Source: Bedellia somnulentella
Lineage: Eukaryota > Arthropoda > Insecta > Lepidoptera > Bedelliidae
DNA length: 64,000 bases
NCBI GenBank assembly: GCA_963576735.1
Contig: OY755176.1
Location: 8,975,423 to 9,039,422, forward strand
Direction of reading: 5' to 3'
Positions within the stretch are counted from its first letter, which is position 1. Each line of letters starts with the position of its first letter. The position numbers were made by a program, and so were the translations under genes. This document shows, in pieces, positions 33,573 to 44,590 of this stretch. Below the pieces are notes generated by a model that saw nothing but the letters and a program-made list of their open reading frames with translations, did not search any database and was not told the origin of the DNA.

Positions 33573-33625
33573 AGCTGTAACTCTATGTACGTAAAAACAT
33601 ACATAGACTTGCAGCTCTATTCCTG
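33573..33625. repeat. Short imperfect hairpin, 22-bp arms
   Basis: agagctgtaactctatgta pairs with tacatagacttgcagctct around an A-rich loop with about three mismatches. Pairing may extend outward weakly. Could be a stem-loop RNA or a foldback relic; no other support. Confidence 0.3.
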
Positions 33626-34212
33626 TTCAAGGGAAAGATAGAGTAACCGCCACTTATAATGTTTGAAATAAAAAAGGTGATAATATCTATAGAAGTAACC
33701 TTTTCAAGCAGTTTTTTTTCGGCTGAAAATTGCACTAGTATCCCATGGTGTCTTTCAAGGCGACATAAGGGCACGGAGAACCTTAGGTAAAAATCTTTAC
33801 CATCCCCAGCTCCTAGCCTACAACTATTTTATCCACCTCCAAAAGTAGATTTCTTGTTAACATTACAATACCTCTGGGTATCCAGTTAAGGGTTACGTAG
33901 CCAAATTAAAAAAAAAACTAAATTCATAGTCTTTGACTATGAACACTATAGACAAAGCGATGTTACGTCATCCATTTTAAAAAGAGAAGCCCTTATTTAA
34001 GTTCATATATGTTAAAAAGAGACACAAAACTTTATTGTCATCTCTATCGCGTAACCCGTTTTGTTGATGTCACACTTTTAAAGCGTGACAAACAAAGCGT
34101 CGACTTGTGAGCGATTTTAGTTTTCTTTTGATTTTGAGAAAGATTTAATTCATTTGTATATTGTTATTGTGACAAAAGAGACTCCATTAATTAAGTTATT
34201 GTTTAGTGAGGT

Positions 34213-34751
34213 ATGGTTGGGTGTAGCGTGCTTGGCTGCGGAAGCCACAGCGAAAAACACATCGAAGGATTGACTTTCCACAAGTGAGTGAGTTTTTTAA
34301 TGTTTTTCTACAGATAAATACATAATAAATACATTGCGCGATCAGAAAAAAAGTGATTCAAATGTTAATTACGTTGAACTAGATTACTAGCATTTTCTTT
34401 AACTATAACCTAAAAATATGCAGTATCTCAGTGTTCCCATAATTCACGTTTTCATCCTACCCTGTCGTTAGGGTAAAATTTTCAAATTAGTAAACTAATG
34501 TTAATGAGTGAGTATATTATGAATTTCGTCGCGCTATAGCGACGCTGAATGATTTCCAATTGTTATCTACGGAATTAGTAAGTAATAAATTTGTTATATT
34601 TATTTAATTTCTTCGTATTCATTACAGTTTTCCTAAAGACCCGAATCTACGAGAAAAATGGATTGCGGCCACTGGAAGATGCAATTGGAAATCAACCAAA
34701 TATAAAATACTTAGGTGTACGAATACATCATCTTTTGAAAAATGTGACTGA
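34213..34751 (+). CDS. Small THAP-domain protein (64 aa) or THAP gene relic
   Basis: Two exons, 34213-34283 and 34628-34751, joined in phase (GTGAGT donor, TTACAG acceptor). The protein starts like a THAP zinc finger: first Cys pair in MVGCSVLGCGS, then FPKDPNLREKW and a CNWKSTKY variant of the family NWxPTKY. The usual continuation IC-x-x-HF is replaced by ILRCTNTSS and a stop follows a few residues later, so the second zinc-ligand pair (Cys-x2-His) is incomplete. AATAAA-like signal at about 34800. THAP domains bind DNA and are shared with P-element transposases. Either the reading continues through an unseen exon (a weak GTGTAC donor follows the Leu codon at about 34715) or the gene is decayed. 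Confidence 0.5.
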
Positions 34752-34799
34752 AATAGACGAATGAAACTGATTTTGTTTAAAGGTCAATAGTAAATAATG

Positions 34800-35293
34800 C
34801 AATAAAACTCATGTACAAAATAGTGCTGTCTTTTATTTTTCAAAATACAAACATAGACCCCACTATACCCATGATGACCCGTATGATATTTACATAACTT
34901 GCACTTATGGAACAGCTGTTTTTTTTTGTCCAGTAACAAAGTTAGTCCCGTACAAAAATTTATTCGTAATCATGGGAAGATTCATCCCTGATAGTTAGTA
35001 CAATGCTTTAGATTTCACGGTGTATTAAACATCAGTATAAATGAAAAAATTAAACAAAAAAGATTGTATAATACTAGGAGCAAGTATGTATAATTATATG
35101 ATTGCAGGAAATAATATAGTAAACAGTAAACCTTTACAATAAATAAAACGACGTAACAATAAATTGACGTAATCAATTTTAAATTAAAAAGTAGCTTTTA
35201 GAATGGTGATTATAGTATTTTGGGGTAATTGTTTTCTAGTGATCGCAACATTACAGGGAAAAATATTGCTATCTAAAAGAGGTACTCTCCCGT
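34800..35293. other. AT-rich intergenic DNA, nothing recognised
   Basis: Between the THAP gene and a family C SINE. No frame or repeat was identified. Confidence 0.4.
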
Positions 35294-35310
35294 TGCATTA
35301 TGTATGACTC

Positions 35311-35479
35311 ATAAATAAAAGATGTTATTAAAGGAAAGAAAAATTTCGACACTGGCGGGGTTCGAACCCGCGACCTTCGGGTATACGCCCCCGTCGCTCT
35401 ACCAACTGAGCCACAGTGTCAGTTGGCATCCAGCGCGAAATTTCTCTATCCTTTGTTTCTTTTTTACACGTTCAAGTAG
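35311..35479 (-). repeat. Family C SINE with tRNA-like core, 17-bp target duplication
   Basis: Flanked by tgcattatgtatgactc at 35294-35310 and 35480-35496. It shares aaaggaaagaaaaatttcgac, the tRNA-like block (gttcgaacccgcgacc ... ctaccaactgagccacagtgtc) and the atcctttgtttctttttta part with 25373-25646. This copy's anticodon arm has one extra base compared with the other copy. It is shorter at the 5' end. Confidence 0.8.
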
Positions 35480-35554
35480 TGCATTATGTATGACTCTGTC
35501 TATATAGTCTAAGGGTTTAGTAATGTTTGTGGTTGTTGTAGCAATAAGTGCGTT

Positions 35555-35870
35555 TATTACGGTTGCACACTCCATTCATATTGATGACTACGCAACCTAC
35601 ATAAGTCGCATAGATGGCTACGTGACTTCGCGTTACACGCGCCGGCCGAACATGATGCCACCGATGTCGAGTCAGCACCCACACTTGCAACATCTACATG
35701 CAGCGCGACTTCGCTACGCCTCGTGGGAATCTCATACTTCGTTCTAACATCGACCGGGTAGCACTTAGTTATAATTTTTGTAATAATTAATTAATTGTAA
35801 TTTCTTTCTTATTAAATCCTTATAAAAATTTGGGTTTTTTTTAAATCTTTCGGCTGCAGTTAACGTAATT
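35555..35870 (+). repeat. 5' LTR
   Basis: 316 bp from TATTACGGTTGCAC to CTGCAGTTAACGTAATT; no difference from the 3' LTR was seen in a base-by-base reading. ATTACG/CGTAAT form the short terminal inverted repeat. AT-rich 3' half with attaaatcc (possible poly-A signal). Confidence 0.95.
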
Positions 35871-35887
35871 GGCGCAGTCGGTAGGAT
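35870..35887 (+). promoter_or_regulatory. Primer binding site
   Basis: TGGCGCAGTCGGTAGGAT directly abuts the 5' LTR. This is the tRNA-Ser-type site I recall for 17.6/297-group errantiviruses; the tRNA match was not verified. Confidence 0.75.
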
Positions 35888-36076
35888 ACTCACGGTCGAT
35901 TGCGGGCCCCGTAAATTGCTCTAATATCGAGTTAATCGCGCTCGCGAGTCGCCCGGGTGACTTCTTAGCACCGCTGCTGAGTATTCTAGAATCTTCACGA
36001 CCTGCCGCCGGAAGGAGTATCCAGACATCGATACATCAGAAAGCCAGAATGAATATGTGAGTACTTTAGAACTGTT

Positions 36077-37601
36077 TTGAAGTTGCGATTTCCTTGTTAC
36101 TGTTCTTTCCCAATTTCCAAGATTTTTCATCCTAAGTTTACTTCTAAGATTTGTGACTCAAGGTCTAAAATAAGATCTGATTTACAAGATAGAAATAGGG
36201 ATATAGATAAAGATTCTGATAGTTTAGTTAATAGTTTCGATAGTTCAGATTTAACTGAGCAAAGAGTATTGTATAGTAATATGGAGAATTTAGATATCAT
36301 AACGAAGGCGTTGCGTTTGCTTCCCGAGTTTGATGGGAATCCGAACGACTCGTTTCATTAGACTAACTGATCAATTAGTTTCTCAATTTGTTAATGCCGA
36401 ACAGGATAATGAATTTAGTAAATGCATGTTATTAAATGGGATCCTTAATAAAATATCAGGACCCGCCGCTCGTTTGATAAACTCGAACGGAATACCAGAT
36501 ACCTGGGAAGGTATTCGTAATTCACTAATTAATAATTTTGCCGACCAAAGGGATGAGACTTCTCTTTATAACGATTTGGCTCTTTTATCTCAAGGACCTC
36601 TCACTCCACAGGAGTTTTATGAGAAGTGTCAAAACTTATTTAGTACAGTTATGACTTATGTCTCTTTGCATGAATCCGTGGACACAACTATACAGTCAAA
36701 ACGCGATCTTTATAAAAAATTAACATTACAGGCATTTGTTCGTGGTCTTAAGGACCCATTGGGTTCTCGAATCAGATGTATGAGACCCGAAACAATAGAA
36801 AAAGCATTAGAATTTGTTCATGAGGAATTAAACACTTTATATTTACAAAACCGTAATGATAATTTTTCAAGCAGTAAATCTAATATTCAATCTAACCGTG
36901 TTCCTAATTTCTTCTACGGAAATAACTCTCAACCTTCTATGATACTTCCAAAACCTTTCAATATGCCAGGACCTTCTCGTGGAAACATGAACTTCGGTTT
37001 GCCACAAGCTCATATGAAAACCCAACCAATGTGGAGACCGAATTTTAATCAGGCACAGCCTCAGTTTAAGTTTCATGGCCCCTCTAGGACCCAGCAAATG
37101 TTTGCTGCTCGCCCTCCGAATTATAATCCTCAGTCCAATGTTTTTAAATTAGCTCCAAGAAACCCTAACTATAATTCAGGACCGAAACCAATGAGTGGTG
37201 TTAGCCACTATGAAACTCGCCCTCTGCCCCAACCAGGGATGTCAGGCCATAATTGAATATGACCATATGGCCATGACATGATGTCAGGGAACCCACCACC
37301 TAATAATTATTTTCATAAGGCTAGAGAAATTAATATGAATGAATGTTATATGCCTGAGAATTTTTATCAATCCGAATGTTATGACTATTCAGATTTTTAA
37401 TATAACCCCCCAAACAACGCCCTATATGAACATGTGCCTTATAATTATAACGAACCGCTAAATAGCCAACAATCGTGTGAACAATATTACTTCGATAACA
37501 GCTCTCAGGAATCTCAAGCTATTCCTGTGGAACCTCCCATTTCACCCAATGACTCCGAACAGGATTTTTCGAAGATAGAGCCCTCCAAAAACTTAGGATA
37601 G
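36077..37601 (+). pseudogene. gag of the errantivirus-like element, broken
   Basis: The N-terminal part is in the frame of 36077-36361 (an internal ATG at 36281 is a likely start), then reading shifts by one base near 36345-36360 into the long frame 36330-37256. That frame covers the capsid-like region and a Pro/Asn/Gln-rich C-terminal half with no CCHC zinc knuckle, as in errantiviruses. In the same frame TGA at 37254 and 37260, TAA at 37398 and TAG at 37599 follow. The A-rich stretch at 37587-37592 lies where a -1 shift would enter the protease frame. Confidence 0.8.
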
Positions 37602-38324
37602 AGATAAATGTTCAGAGTCAAAGGCAATTACCATATATTCAAATAAGTGAACCCCCTTTAAAGTTACTCATAGATACCGGTGCCAATCAGTCATTTATAG
37701 ATCCCAGAATAGTGGAAACTTATTATTCTCATATACCATTAAATATAGATCCATTTGAAATTACTAATGTTCATGCAACCACTCGAGAAAATTATTCCAT
37801 AACTATACCATGTTTCTCTGAGTTTAATAACTCAGAAAATATTAAATTATTCGTATATAAATTCCATAACTATTTTGATGGCCTTATAGGACTTGACCTA
37901 TTAGAAAAATGGGGCGCGAAAATTGATTTAAAAGATAAAATACTAATGACTTCTGGTGCTGTCAATAATATTCTTATGTTTAACTCAGAAAATGCGAATT
38001 TATTTGAGGATTTGATTCCTTCAAACACTTCCAAAATTGTTAATCTGCCGATCCTCTCGGAAGATGGGGACGTTTTTATTCCGGAGCAAATAGTTTGTAA
38101 TTGTATAATAATTAATTGCTTAACTCGCGTTTGCCGTAACCGTGGGATAGTAGAAGTTACGAATTTATCACCATATGACATTATTTTCTCGATTAATCAG
38201 CCAATTACAGCCGAGATACATAACAATACGTGTTCTTTTCCTATACAGTCTCAGACTCGGGTTAAAGAGGTTTTGTCGCGTTTACGAACCGACCATCTCA
38301 ACCCTGAAGAGTGCCAAAATTTAA
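37602..38324 (+). pseudogene. pol, protease part, cut by the piggyBac insertion
   Basis: Open in the -1 frame relative to gag from about 37594. Carries the aspartic protease active site DTGAN at 37673-37687, followed by a GLIGLDLL-type second protease motif at about 37886. Reading runs into the piggyBac element at 38325 and stops at 38393. Confidence 0.85.
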
Positions 38325-39706
38325 CCCTTAGCTGTAGTGGTGAAAAAATATCACGGTTCTATAGTGGTGGGTCCATTGGACCCAGCAATTTTTAAATATA
38401 AATAAAATAAGTTGCATGTACAATGTTAGACCCTTTTTTTATTATTTTAAACTTTAATCATATGTAGTTAATAAACTGTTTCATGTAAACAACAAAAGGA
38501 ACATATTTTTCATAGGTAATTGGCACTTAGAGGAATCAGTCTCATTTTTCTTAATCATTAAAACAAGGTTACAAAAAAAAAACATTAAAAATATAAAAGA
38601 AATATTAAAAACATAAACTCTATTTTTTTCTTAAATTTAGTAGAGTATACTTTCACAAACAAAAAAAAATTATTAAAAATCTTCTTAGGTAAAAAAAATG
38701 ACAGGCCTCCAACTGAGCCAATTATAAACAAGAATTGCAAATAGTTTTCGCACAAGTCATGCAGACAGGCTGCTGACATTTGACACATAGGTGCACAGTC
38801 TTTGCTCTCTTGGCAGGAGGACATGAACCACACCTTTTTTTCTTGTTCCTGTCCAATTTCATGGTATCGTCAGTTGCTGGTGCTGTCTGAGGAAGTTTCA
38901 AGGCCGTGGCAATACTCAGTTTTAGTTGTGTAGGTAGCCTCTGATTATAACACCTTTCTGTCATGTAAGGTTCACATAACGACTTTTACAAACCTTTCAA
39001 AAAGTTCATACGTGTTAATTTTTAAGCATCTTGGTGGCTCTGCTGGATGATGAATGCATTTAATGCACTCATGTCTTCACAACAGGTCTTGACTGAGATG
39101 TGGTAAAAGGCAATCTGAGAATATTATGAGATCTAGCGCGACTGTTTCTTGCTGGCGGTGTTTTAGCCCATTTATATAGGTTTTTCCCATAGAAGTAGTC
39201 AGACGAATTAACTATTTCATTCATTTCATTAGCTTCTATGTCAGAATCATGGCTGGGTGGTATTTCAGAGTCCGTGTCATGGTCACTAGCAACAACAAAG
39301 TCTTCATCATTGTCAGAGAATTCATTACCTGAATGTGTTGTAAAATCTCTTTGCATAGACGTCTAACTTTCACCAATTTTTTCATTATCACTGCCCAATT
39401 CTTCATTCACAAACTGTTCTATTTGAGATTCATTTACCATGGTAAATAACTGAAAAAACCCGAAAATATGTAAAACACCTATCGTAAAAATAATAACGTT
39501 ACTATAGTGGTGGGTCCAATGGACCCAGGCAATAGCAAATACGTACCTTTCCAGTAGCAAGCGCACTACGTCCGTCCCACACAGCGCACTTCGCCCTATT
39601 ACCGAAAGGTACTGAGATAGGGGGGGACGTACCTCACTCGTATAATTTTCTACGCCTTAATCAAAATGTTGGCTGGGTCCACTGGACCCACGACTACAGT
39701 TAAGGG
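38325..39706 (-). mobile_element. Internally deleted piggyBac-like element in pol
   Basis: TTAA target duplication (38321-38324, 39707-39710). Termini CCCTTAGCTGTAGTGG and the inverse of CCCTTAACTGTAGTCG. Three copies of a palindromic gggtccaNtggaccc lie near the ends (about 38367, 39510, 39674). Minus-strand coding remnants: an acidic N-terminal region (39441-39069, in-frame TAG at about 39363) and a Cys-rich C-terminal zinc-binding motif at 38830-38722 (CGSCPPAK, CVKCQQPVCMTCA, CNSC). The DDD catalytic core is missing and the two pieces are in different frames. Confidence 0.9.
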
Positions 39707-39710
39707 TTAA

Positions 39711-42268
39711 GAAATCTCTGTTCTCAATATGCAGATGTATTTTATATTGAAGGGGAACCCTTAACATTCACAAATAAAATTCAGCATCATATCCGAACGA
39801 CAGACGAAATTCCTGTTTACACTAAAAGTTATCGTTATCCGTTTATTCATAGAGATGAAGTAAGGCAACAAATTAGTAAAATGTTAGAGCAGGGAATTAT
39901 CCGTCCCTCCGAGTCAGCCTGGAGTTCTAAAAACTGGATCGTGCCTAAAAAAGCCGATGCTTCTGGTAAGGTAAAATGGCGACTAGTGGTGGACTTTAGG
40001 AAATTAAATGAGAAAACCATTGACGATAAATACCCGATCCCAAATATTGCTGATGTTTTAGATAAGTTAGGTAATTGTCATTATTTCACAACTCTCGATT
40101 TAGCGAGTGGATTTTATCAAATAGAAATGAGCAGTGCAGACATATCAAAGACTGCTTTTAATGTCGAAAACGGGCATTTTGAATTCCTCCGAATGCCCAT
40201 GGGCTTAAAAAATTCACCTTCAACTTTTCAGAGGGTGATGGATAATGTTTTAAAAGATTTACAGAATACAGTTTGCCTTGTGTATTTAGATGATATTATA
40301 GTGTTTAGTACCTCCCTTCAGGAGCACATAATTAATTTAGAAAAAGTTTTCCAAAAATTGAGAGAATCGAATTTTAAGATACAGATGGATAAATCGGAGT
40401 TTTTAAAGTTAGAAACTGCATATTTAGGACATATTATAAGTAAAGATGGCATAAAACCCAATCCAGATAAAATATCAGCGATTCAGAATTACCCCATACC
40501 TCAAACCCCTAAACAAATTAAGCAATTCTTAGGCCTATTAGGCTATTATAGAAAATTTATTCCTGACTTTGCCCGAGTAACGAAACCTCTAACTTCATGC
40601 CTCAAGAAAGGTAGAAAAATAACATTAACTTCCGAGTATAAAACTTGCTTCGAAAAATGTAAGTCTCTGCTAACCAATGACCCCATCCTACAGTACCCAG
40701 ATTTTAGTAAAGAATTCATTCTCACAACCGACGCCTCAAACGTGGCCATAGGAGCCATTCTCTCCCAAGGTACTATAGGATCAGATAAGCCTGTGTGCTT
40801 CGCCTCTAGAACATTAAACGACAGTGAGTGTAATTACAGTACAATAGAAAAAGAACTTTTAGCGATAGTATGGGCCACCAAGTATTTTCGACCATATTTA
40901 TTTGGACGTAATTTCAAAATTGTTACTGACCATAAGCCCTTGCAGTGGGTTATGAGTCTCAAAGAACCAAATTCTAGATTGACCCGCTGGAGACTCAAAC
41001 TAAGTGAATACACTTTTACTGTCATTTATAAGCAGGGTAAACATAATAAAAATGCTGACGCACTATCCCGGATAGAAATTCACAACGAGGAAGTTAGCTC
41101 ATTGATAGTCAATCCAACAGAAAAAGATTTCTCAGACAATAGATCCACTACCGCAACTGTTCATACCAGCGCCGAAAACCCCATATTAGAAGTACCCATA
41201 AGCGATTTTCCCTTAAATAAATTTAGCAGGCAAATAGTTTTTACTATTGTTGGCGATATTAAACGCCGGCCAGTTGTATCAAAACCATTTGAAACCCACA
41301 CAAGAACTTCAATTCAATTATCAGAAAGTAACTTAGAATCCGATCTTGTTAGCGCTATAAAAGAATATGTAAATCCTAAAGTAAAAACTGCCATAATGAT
41401 TTTTCCGCCCCTAGCAATGTACAGAATAATTCCCATCATACAAGAAAAATTTCAAAGTTCTACCATGAATTTAACTCTCGCAAAAACAGAAGTAGAAAAT
41501 ATCAAGGAATATTTAAAACAACAGGAAATCATTCAGAAATATTACGAAGGCAAAACGAACCACCGCGGCATTAATGAGTGTTATCAATCATTAGTAAGAC
41601 TGTATTATTGGCCAAAAATGAAGGAACACATTACTAAGTACATTAACGATTGTCATATCTGTGGACAAGCTAAGTATGATCGTAATCCAATTAAACAAAA
41701 ATTTTGTATAGTACCGCCACCATCGAAACCATTAGAAGTAGCCCATATCGATCTTTTTACAGTTGAAAACGAAAAGTACTTAACAATCATAGATGCTTTT
41801 TCAAAATATGCTCAAGCATATTTATTAAAAGATGCTACAGCACTCAGTGTTATCCAATCGTTAATGAATTTTTTTAATCATCACGGAGTACCTTTAAGAT
41901 TAGTTTCAGATCAAGGCCCTGAATTCTCAAACCAATTATTTTCTGAGTTTACTAAGCTTCACAAAATAGATCACCACAAAATTTTAGCACACACACCTAA
42001 CGATAATGGTATGATAGAGAGATTCCATTCTACAATTCTAGAACATTTAAGAATCCTCAAGTTAGAACGCCCTAAAGAGCCAGCTATTACTTTATTGCCC
42101 TACGCTATACTAGGTTATAATTATTCAATACATAGTTTTACTAAATGTCGCCCAATAGAATTAATCACTGGTCATTTCGACCCTCGTAGCCCATTAGATA
42201 TAGATATAAACCAGCATTTATTACAACAATACTTACAAGAACACAAGCAGAAAATGAAGTTAGTTTAA
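39711..42268 (+). pseudogene. pol, reverse transcriptase-RNase H-integrase part
   Basis: Open from the piggyBac boundary. Numbering from the Met at 39881 (795 codons): RT core with LDLASGF (Asp 73) and YLDD (135-138); RNase H TDAS (283-286) and the later TDHKPL; integrase HHCC zinc region (His 561, Cys 591, Cys 594); catalytic Asp 624, Asp 677, Glu 713, with 35 residues between the last two. The frame ends at 42266 but integrase C-terminal sequence continues in another frame to about 42475, so a frameshift lies near 42255. The insert plus one TTAA is 1386 bp, a multiple of three. Not functional as it stands. Confidence 0.92.
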
Positions 42269-42497
42269 ATAATACTATTAACGAATCCTCACTACATAAC
42301 CGCACCGTACTGATTGAAAGTAGGAATAAAGATAGAGAAAACGAACAGGAATATATACCGAACCAACAAGTATTTGTAAAAAATCCCCTTGCGAATAGGA
42401 AAAAATTAGCACCTCGCTATACTAAGGATAATGTCCTTGCTGATCTTCCTGTGCACATTTACACAAAAAGGTCCTGTTGCAAAGTCACGATTAAAGC

Positions 42498-44249
42498 GTG
42501 TCCCTAATAGTAACCAATTGTTACAGAATTCACCTGATTCTTCATTTGATACTCTACCGGATGATGCGCGCTCAGGAGCTAACACTTGAACCTTTGGATA
42601 ACGGCTTAGGAATCATTCCTTTTAAACTCGGACCCACTAAAATAATTTCGCACTACCACTCCTTTATCCAATATGTAGACCTTAAGCATATAGAAATAGA
42701 AATAGAATCCTTAGTTATAAAATTACATGAGATAAGACCACAGATGAATAATTGTTCATCATCTTTATTTGATCCACATATTACCTTTTTACTGAAAAAA
42801 ATAATTCATGTTCAGGAAATTTTACAGACTTTCGAGCCAGATCGGGTAAAAAGAGGTCTCGTAGATGGTTTAGGGAGCATTATTAAAAGCATTTCTGGAA
42901 ACTTAGACTATAAGGACGCAATTAGATATGAAAATGCCATTAAAATTTTGGAAAATAATGACAATAAAATTCAAACGGAATTTAACGATCACATAAGTTT
43001 ATCAAAGGAATGGATGTCCCGCCACACAAAAATATTAACAAACCTAGTAGAAAATCAAAATAACATGACAATTATTGTTAATAACTTAATTCAAAAATAC
43101 TCTGTCACTAATAATGACTTAGTGACCTTTGCTCATTTAGGCCAATATCTATTAATTTTAGGGGATAATATTGAAAATCTAGCAGACGAACTCCAAAACT
43201 TAGAAAATATTTTAGCCATAGTTCATTCAAGGGGTAGCCTTCATTCTATGATTAGTAAATTAGCACTTAAGAATATGTTAGGTAAACTTAGGAATATTTA
43301 CACTAAGGATGAAATACTAGATCTAGAAAATAGGTTTTATTATGATTTAATTAAATTGGGGTCTTATTATAAGGGTAGAAATATAGTTATAGTATTTAAG
43401 CTTCCTATCTTCATGATTGAGTCTTTTACATTATATAGGTTATCCGCTGTTCCTAATAGGTTCCACGAAATCCTTATTCCACCCTTTCCTTTCATAGCAC
43501 TTCAAAAACAAGTTTCTATGTACATAGAGACAGAATGTCCGAAGTTAATGAACTGGCATATCTGCGAGAAATCATCGAAAAATGCAATCAGCAACCAAGC
43601 GAACTGTATCCAGCAACTTATCACAGACCAAAAACTATTGGATTCCTGCGAAAAAGCCATAGTGTCATTGAAAAGAGCAGCTTTTGAACAACTGGACGAT
43701 TGCCACTATACCCTATGCTTTCCAGAACCAACCAAAGTTGAAATTTCATGTGGCCAAGAGAGGTTTGAAATGCTCAAAGGAAGTTTCCTTGCAACATTAC
43801 CACTTCATTGCACCATCAAGACTCCAGAGTTCACATTAACCAACATGAATAACCGAATTAAAGGACATGTAGTCAATATTATTAACGTCTCACCCTTCAA
43901 ATCAATTCAAGAAAACAACTCATCACTAGTATTAAACTCATTGGATTTAGGGAATCTCCAATCCCTCAGCTCAAGAATAGCACTACAACCGAAACTTATA
44001 CTAAACCAAGTAGAGAACAGCAGCCTTTATCATACAACTATACCACTTTATATTATAACTATAATAATTTTAGTAGCTCTGACTACTCTGGTGCTACATC
44101 GATACTCTAAAGCAAGAAGACATCGAGAAAAAGCTGAAATACCTTCAGAAATTTATGCTGAAATACCTTCAAGAAAACCAGAACAATCCAGCGAGATTAA
44201 GGTTAACCATTCTGACCTTTCAGCGATATTTTCAAAATCTTTCAAATAA
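42498..44249 (+). CDS. env-like glycoprotein of the errantivirus-like element
   Basis: An uninterrupted frame of 583 codons. A furin-type site RVKR is at residues 116-119, followed directly by a Gly-rich hydrophobic stretch in the position of an F-type fusion peptide. Long helical region after it, Cys-rich second half, one C-terminal membrane segment (about residues 512-535) and a ~45-residue basic cytoplasmic tail. This layout is that of the baculovirus F-like Env of insect errantiviruses. The true N-terminus may come from a spliced message, since the first 40 residues are not an obvious signal peptide. Intact reading does not show that the protein is made. Confidence 0.85.
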   Translation: MSLIVTNCYRIHLILHLILYRMMRAQELTLEPLDNGLGIIPFKLGPTKIISHYHSFIQYVDLKHIEIEIESLVIKLHEIRPQMNNCSSSLFDPHITFLLKKIIHVQEILQTFEPDRVKRGLVDGLGSIIKSISGNLDYKDAIRYENAIKILENNDNKIQTEFNDHISLSKEWMSRHTKILTNLVENQNNMTIIVNNLIQKYSVTNNDLVTFAHLGQYLLILGDNIENLADELQNLENILAIVHSRGSLHSMISKLALKNMLGKLRNIYTKDEILDLENRFYYDLIKLGSYYKGRNIVIVFKLPIFMIESFTLYRLSAVPNRFHEILIPPFPFIALQKQVSMYIETECPKLMNWHICEKSSKNAISNQANCIQQLITDQKLLDSCEKAIVSLKRAAFEQLDDCHYTLCFPEPTKVEISCGQERFEMLKGSFLATLPLHCTIKTPEFTLTNMNNRIKGHVVNIINVSPFKSIQENNSSLVLNSLDLGNLQSLSSRIALQPKLILNQVENSSLYHTTIPLYIITIIILVALTTLVLHRYSKARRHREKAEIPSEIYAEIPSRKPEQSSEIKVNHSDLSAIFSKSFK

Positions 44250-44259
44250 TCGCTGAACT

Positions 44260-44270
44260 GAAGGGGGAGG
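44260..44270 (+). promoter_or_regulatory. Polypurine tract
   Basis: gaagggggagg immediately before the 3' LTR, the plus-strand priming site. Confidence 0.85.
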
Positions 44271-44586
44271 TATTACGGTTGCACACTCCATTCATATTGA
44301 TGACTACGCAACCTACATAAGTCGCATAGATGGCTACGTGACTTCGCGTTACACGCGCCGGCCGAACATGATGCCACCGATGTCGAGTCAGCACCCACAC
44401 TTGCAACATCTACATGCAGCGCGACTTCGCTACGCCTCGTGGGAATCTCATACTTCGTTCTAACATCGACCGGGTAGCACTTAGTTATAATTTTTGTAAT
44501 AATTAATTAATTGTAATTTCTTTCTTATTAAATCCTTATAAAAATTTGGGTTTTTTTTAAATCTTTCGGCTGCAGTTAACGTAATT
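44271..44586 (+). repeat. 3' LTR
   Basis: 316 bp, same as 35555-35870 over the whole length as far as can be read; followed by CGTT. Confidence 0.95.
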
Positions 44587-44590
44587 CGTT

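Larger units (their letters stand above)
35555..44586 (+). mobile_element. Errantivirus-like LTR retrotransposon with env, defective
   Basis: A 9.0-kb element: 316-bp LTRs, gag, protease-RT-RNase H-integrase, and env. Target duplication CGTT (35551-35554 and 44587-44590). Gag and pol carry frameshifts and stops, and a piggyBac-like element sits in pol, whereas env is open. Order, the missing CCHC knuckle in gag, the -1 frame relation of pol and the presence of env match insect errantiviruses (Ty3/gypsy; 17.6/297/TED group). Without the piggyBac insert it would be about 7.6 kb, the usual length. Confidence 0.95.

Noticed and set aside
35523..35747. Small secreted-protein-like frame starting MFVVVVAIS
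   Set aside because: It begins in flanking DNA and runs through the 5' LTR; the LTR part recurs at 44271.
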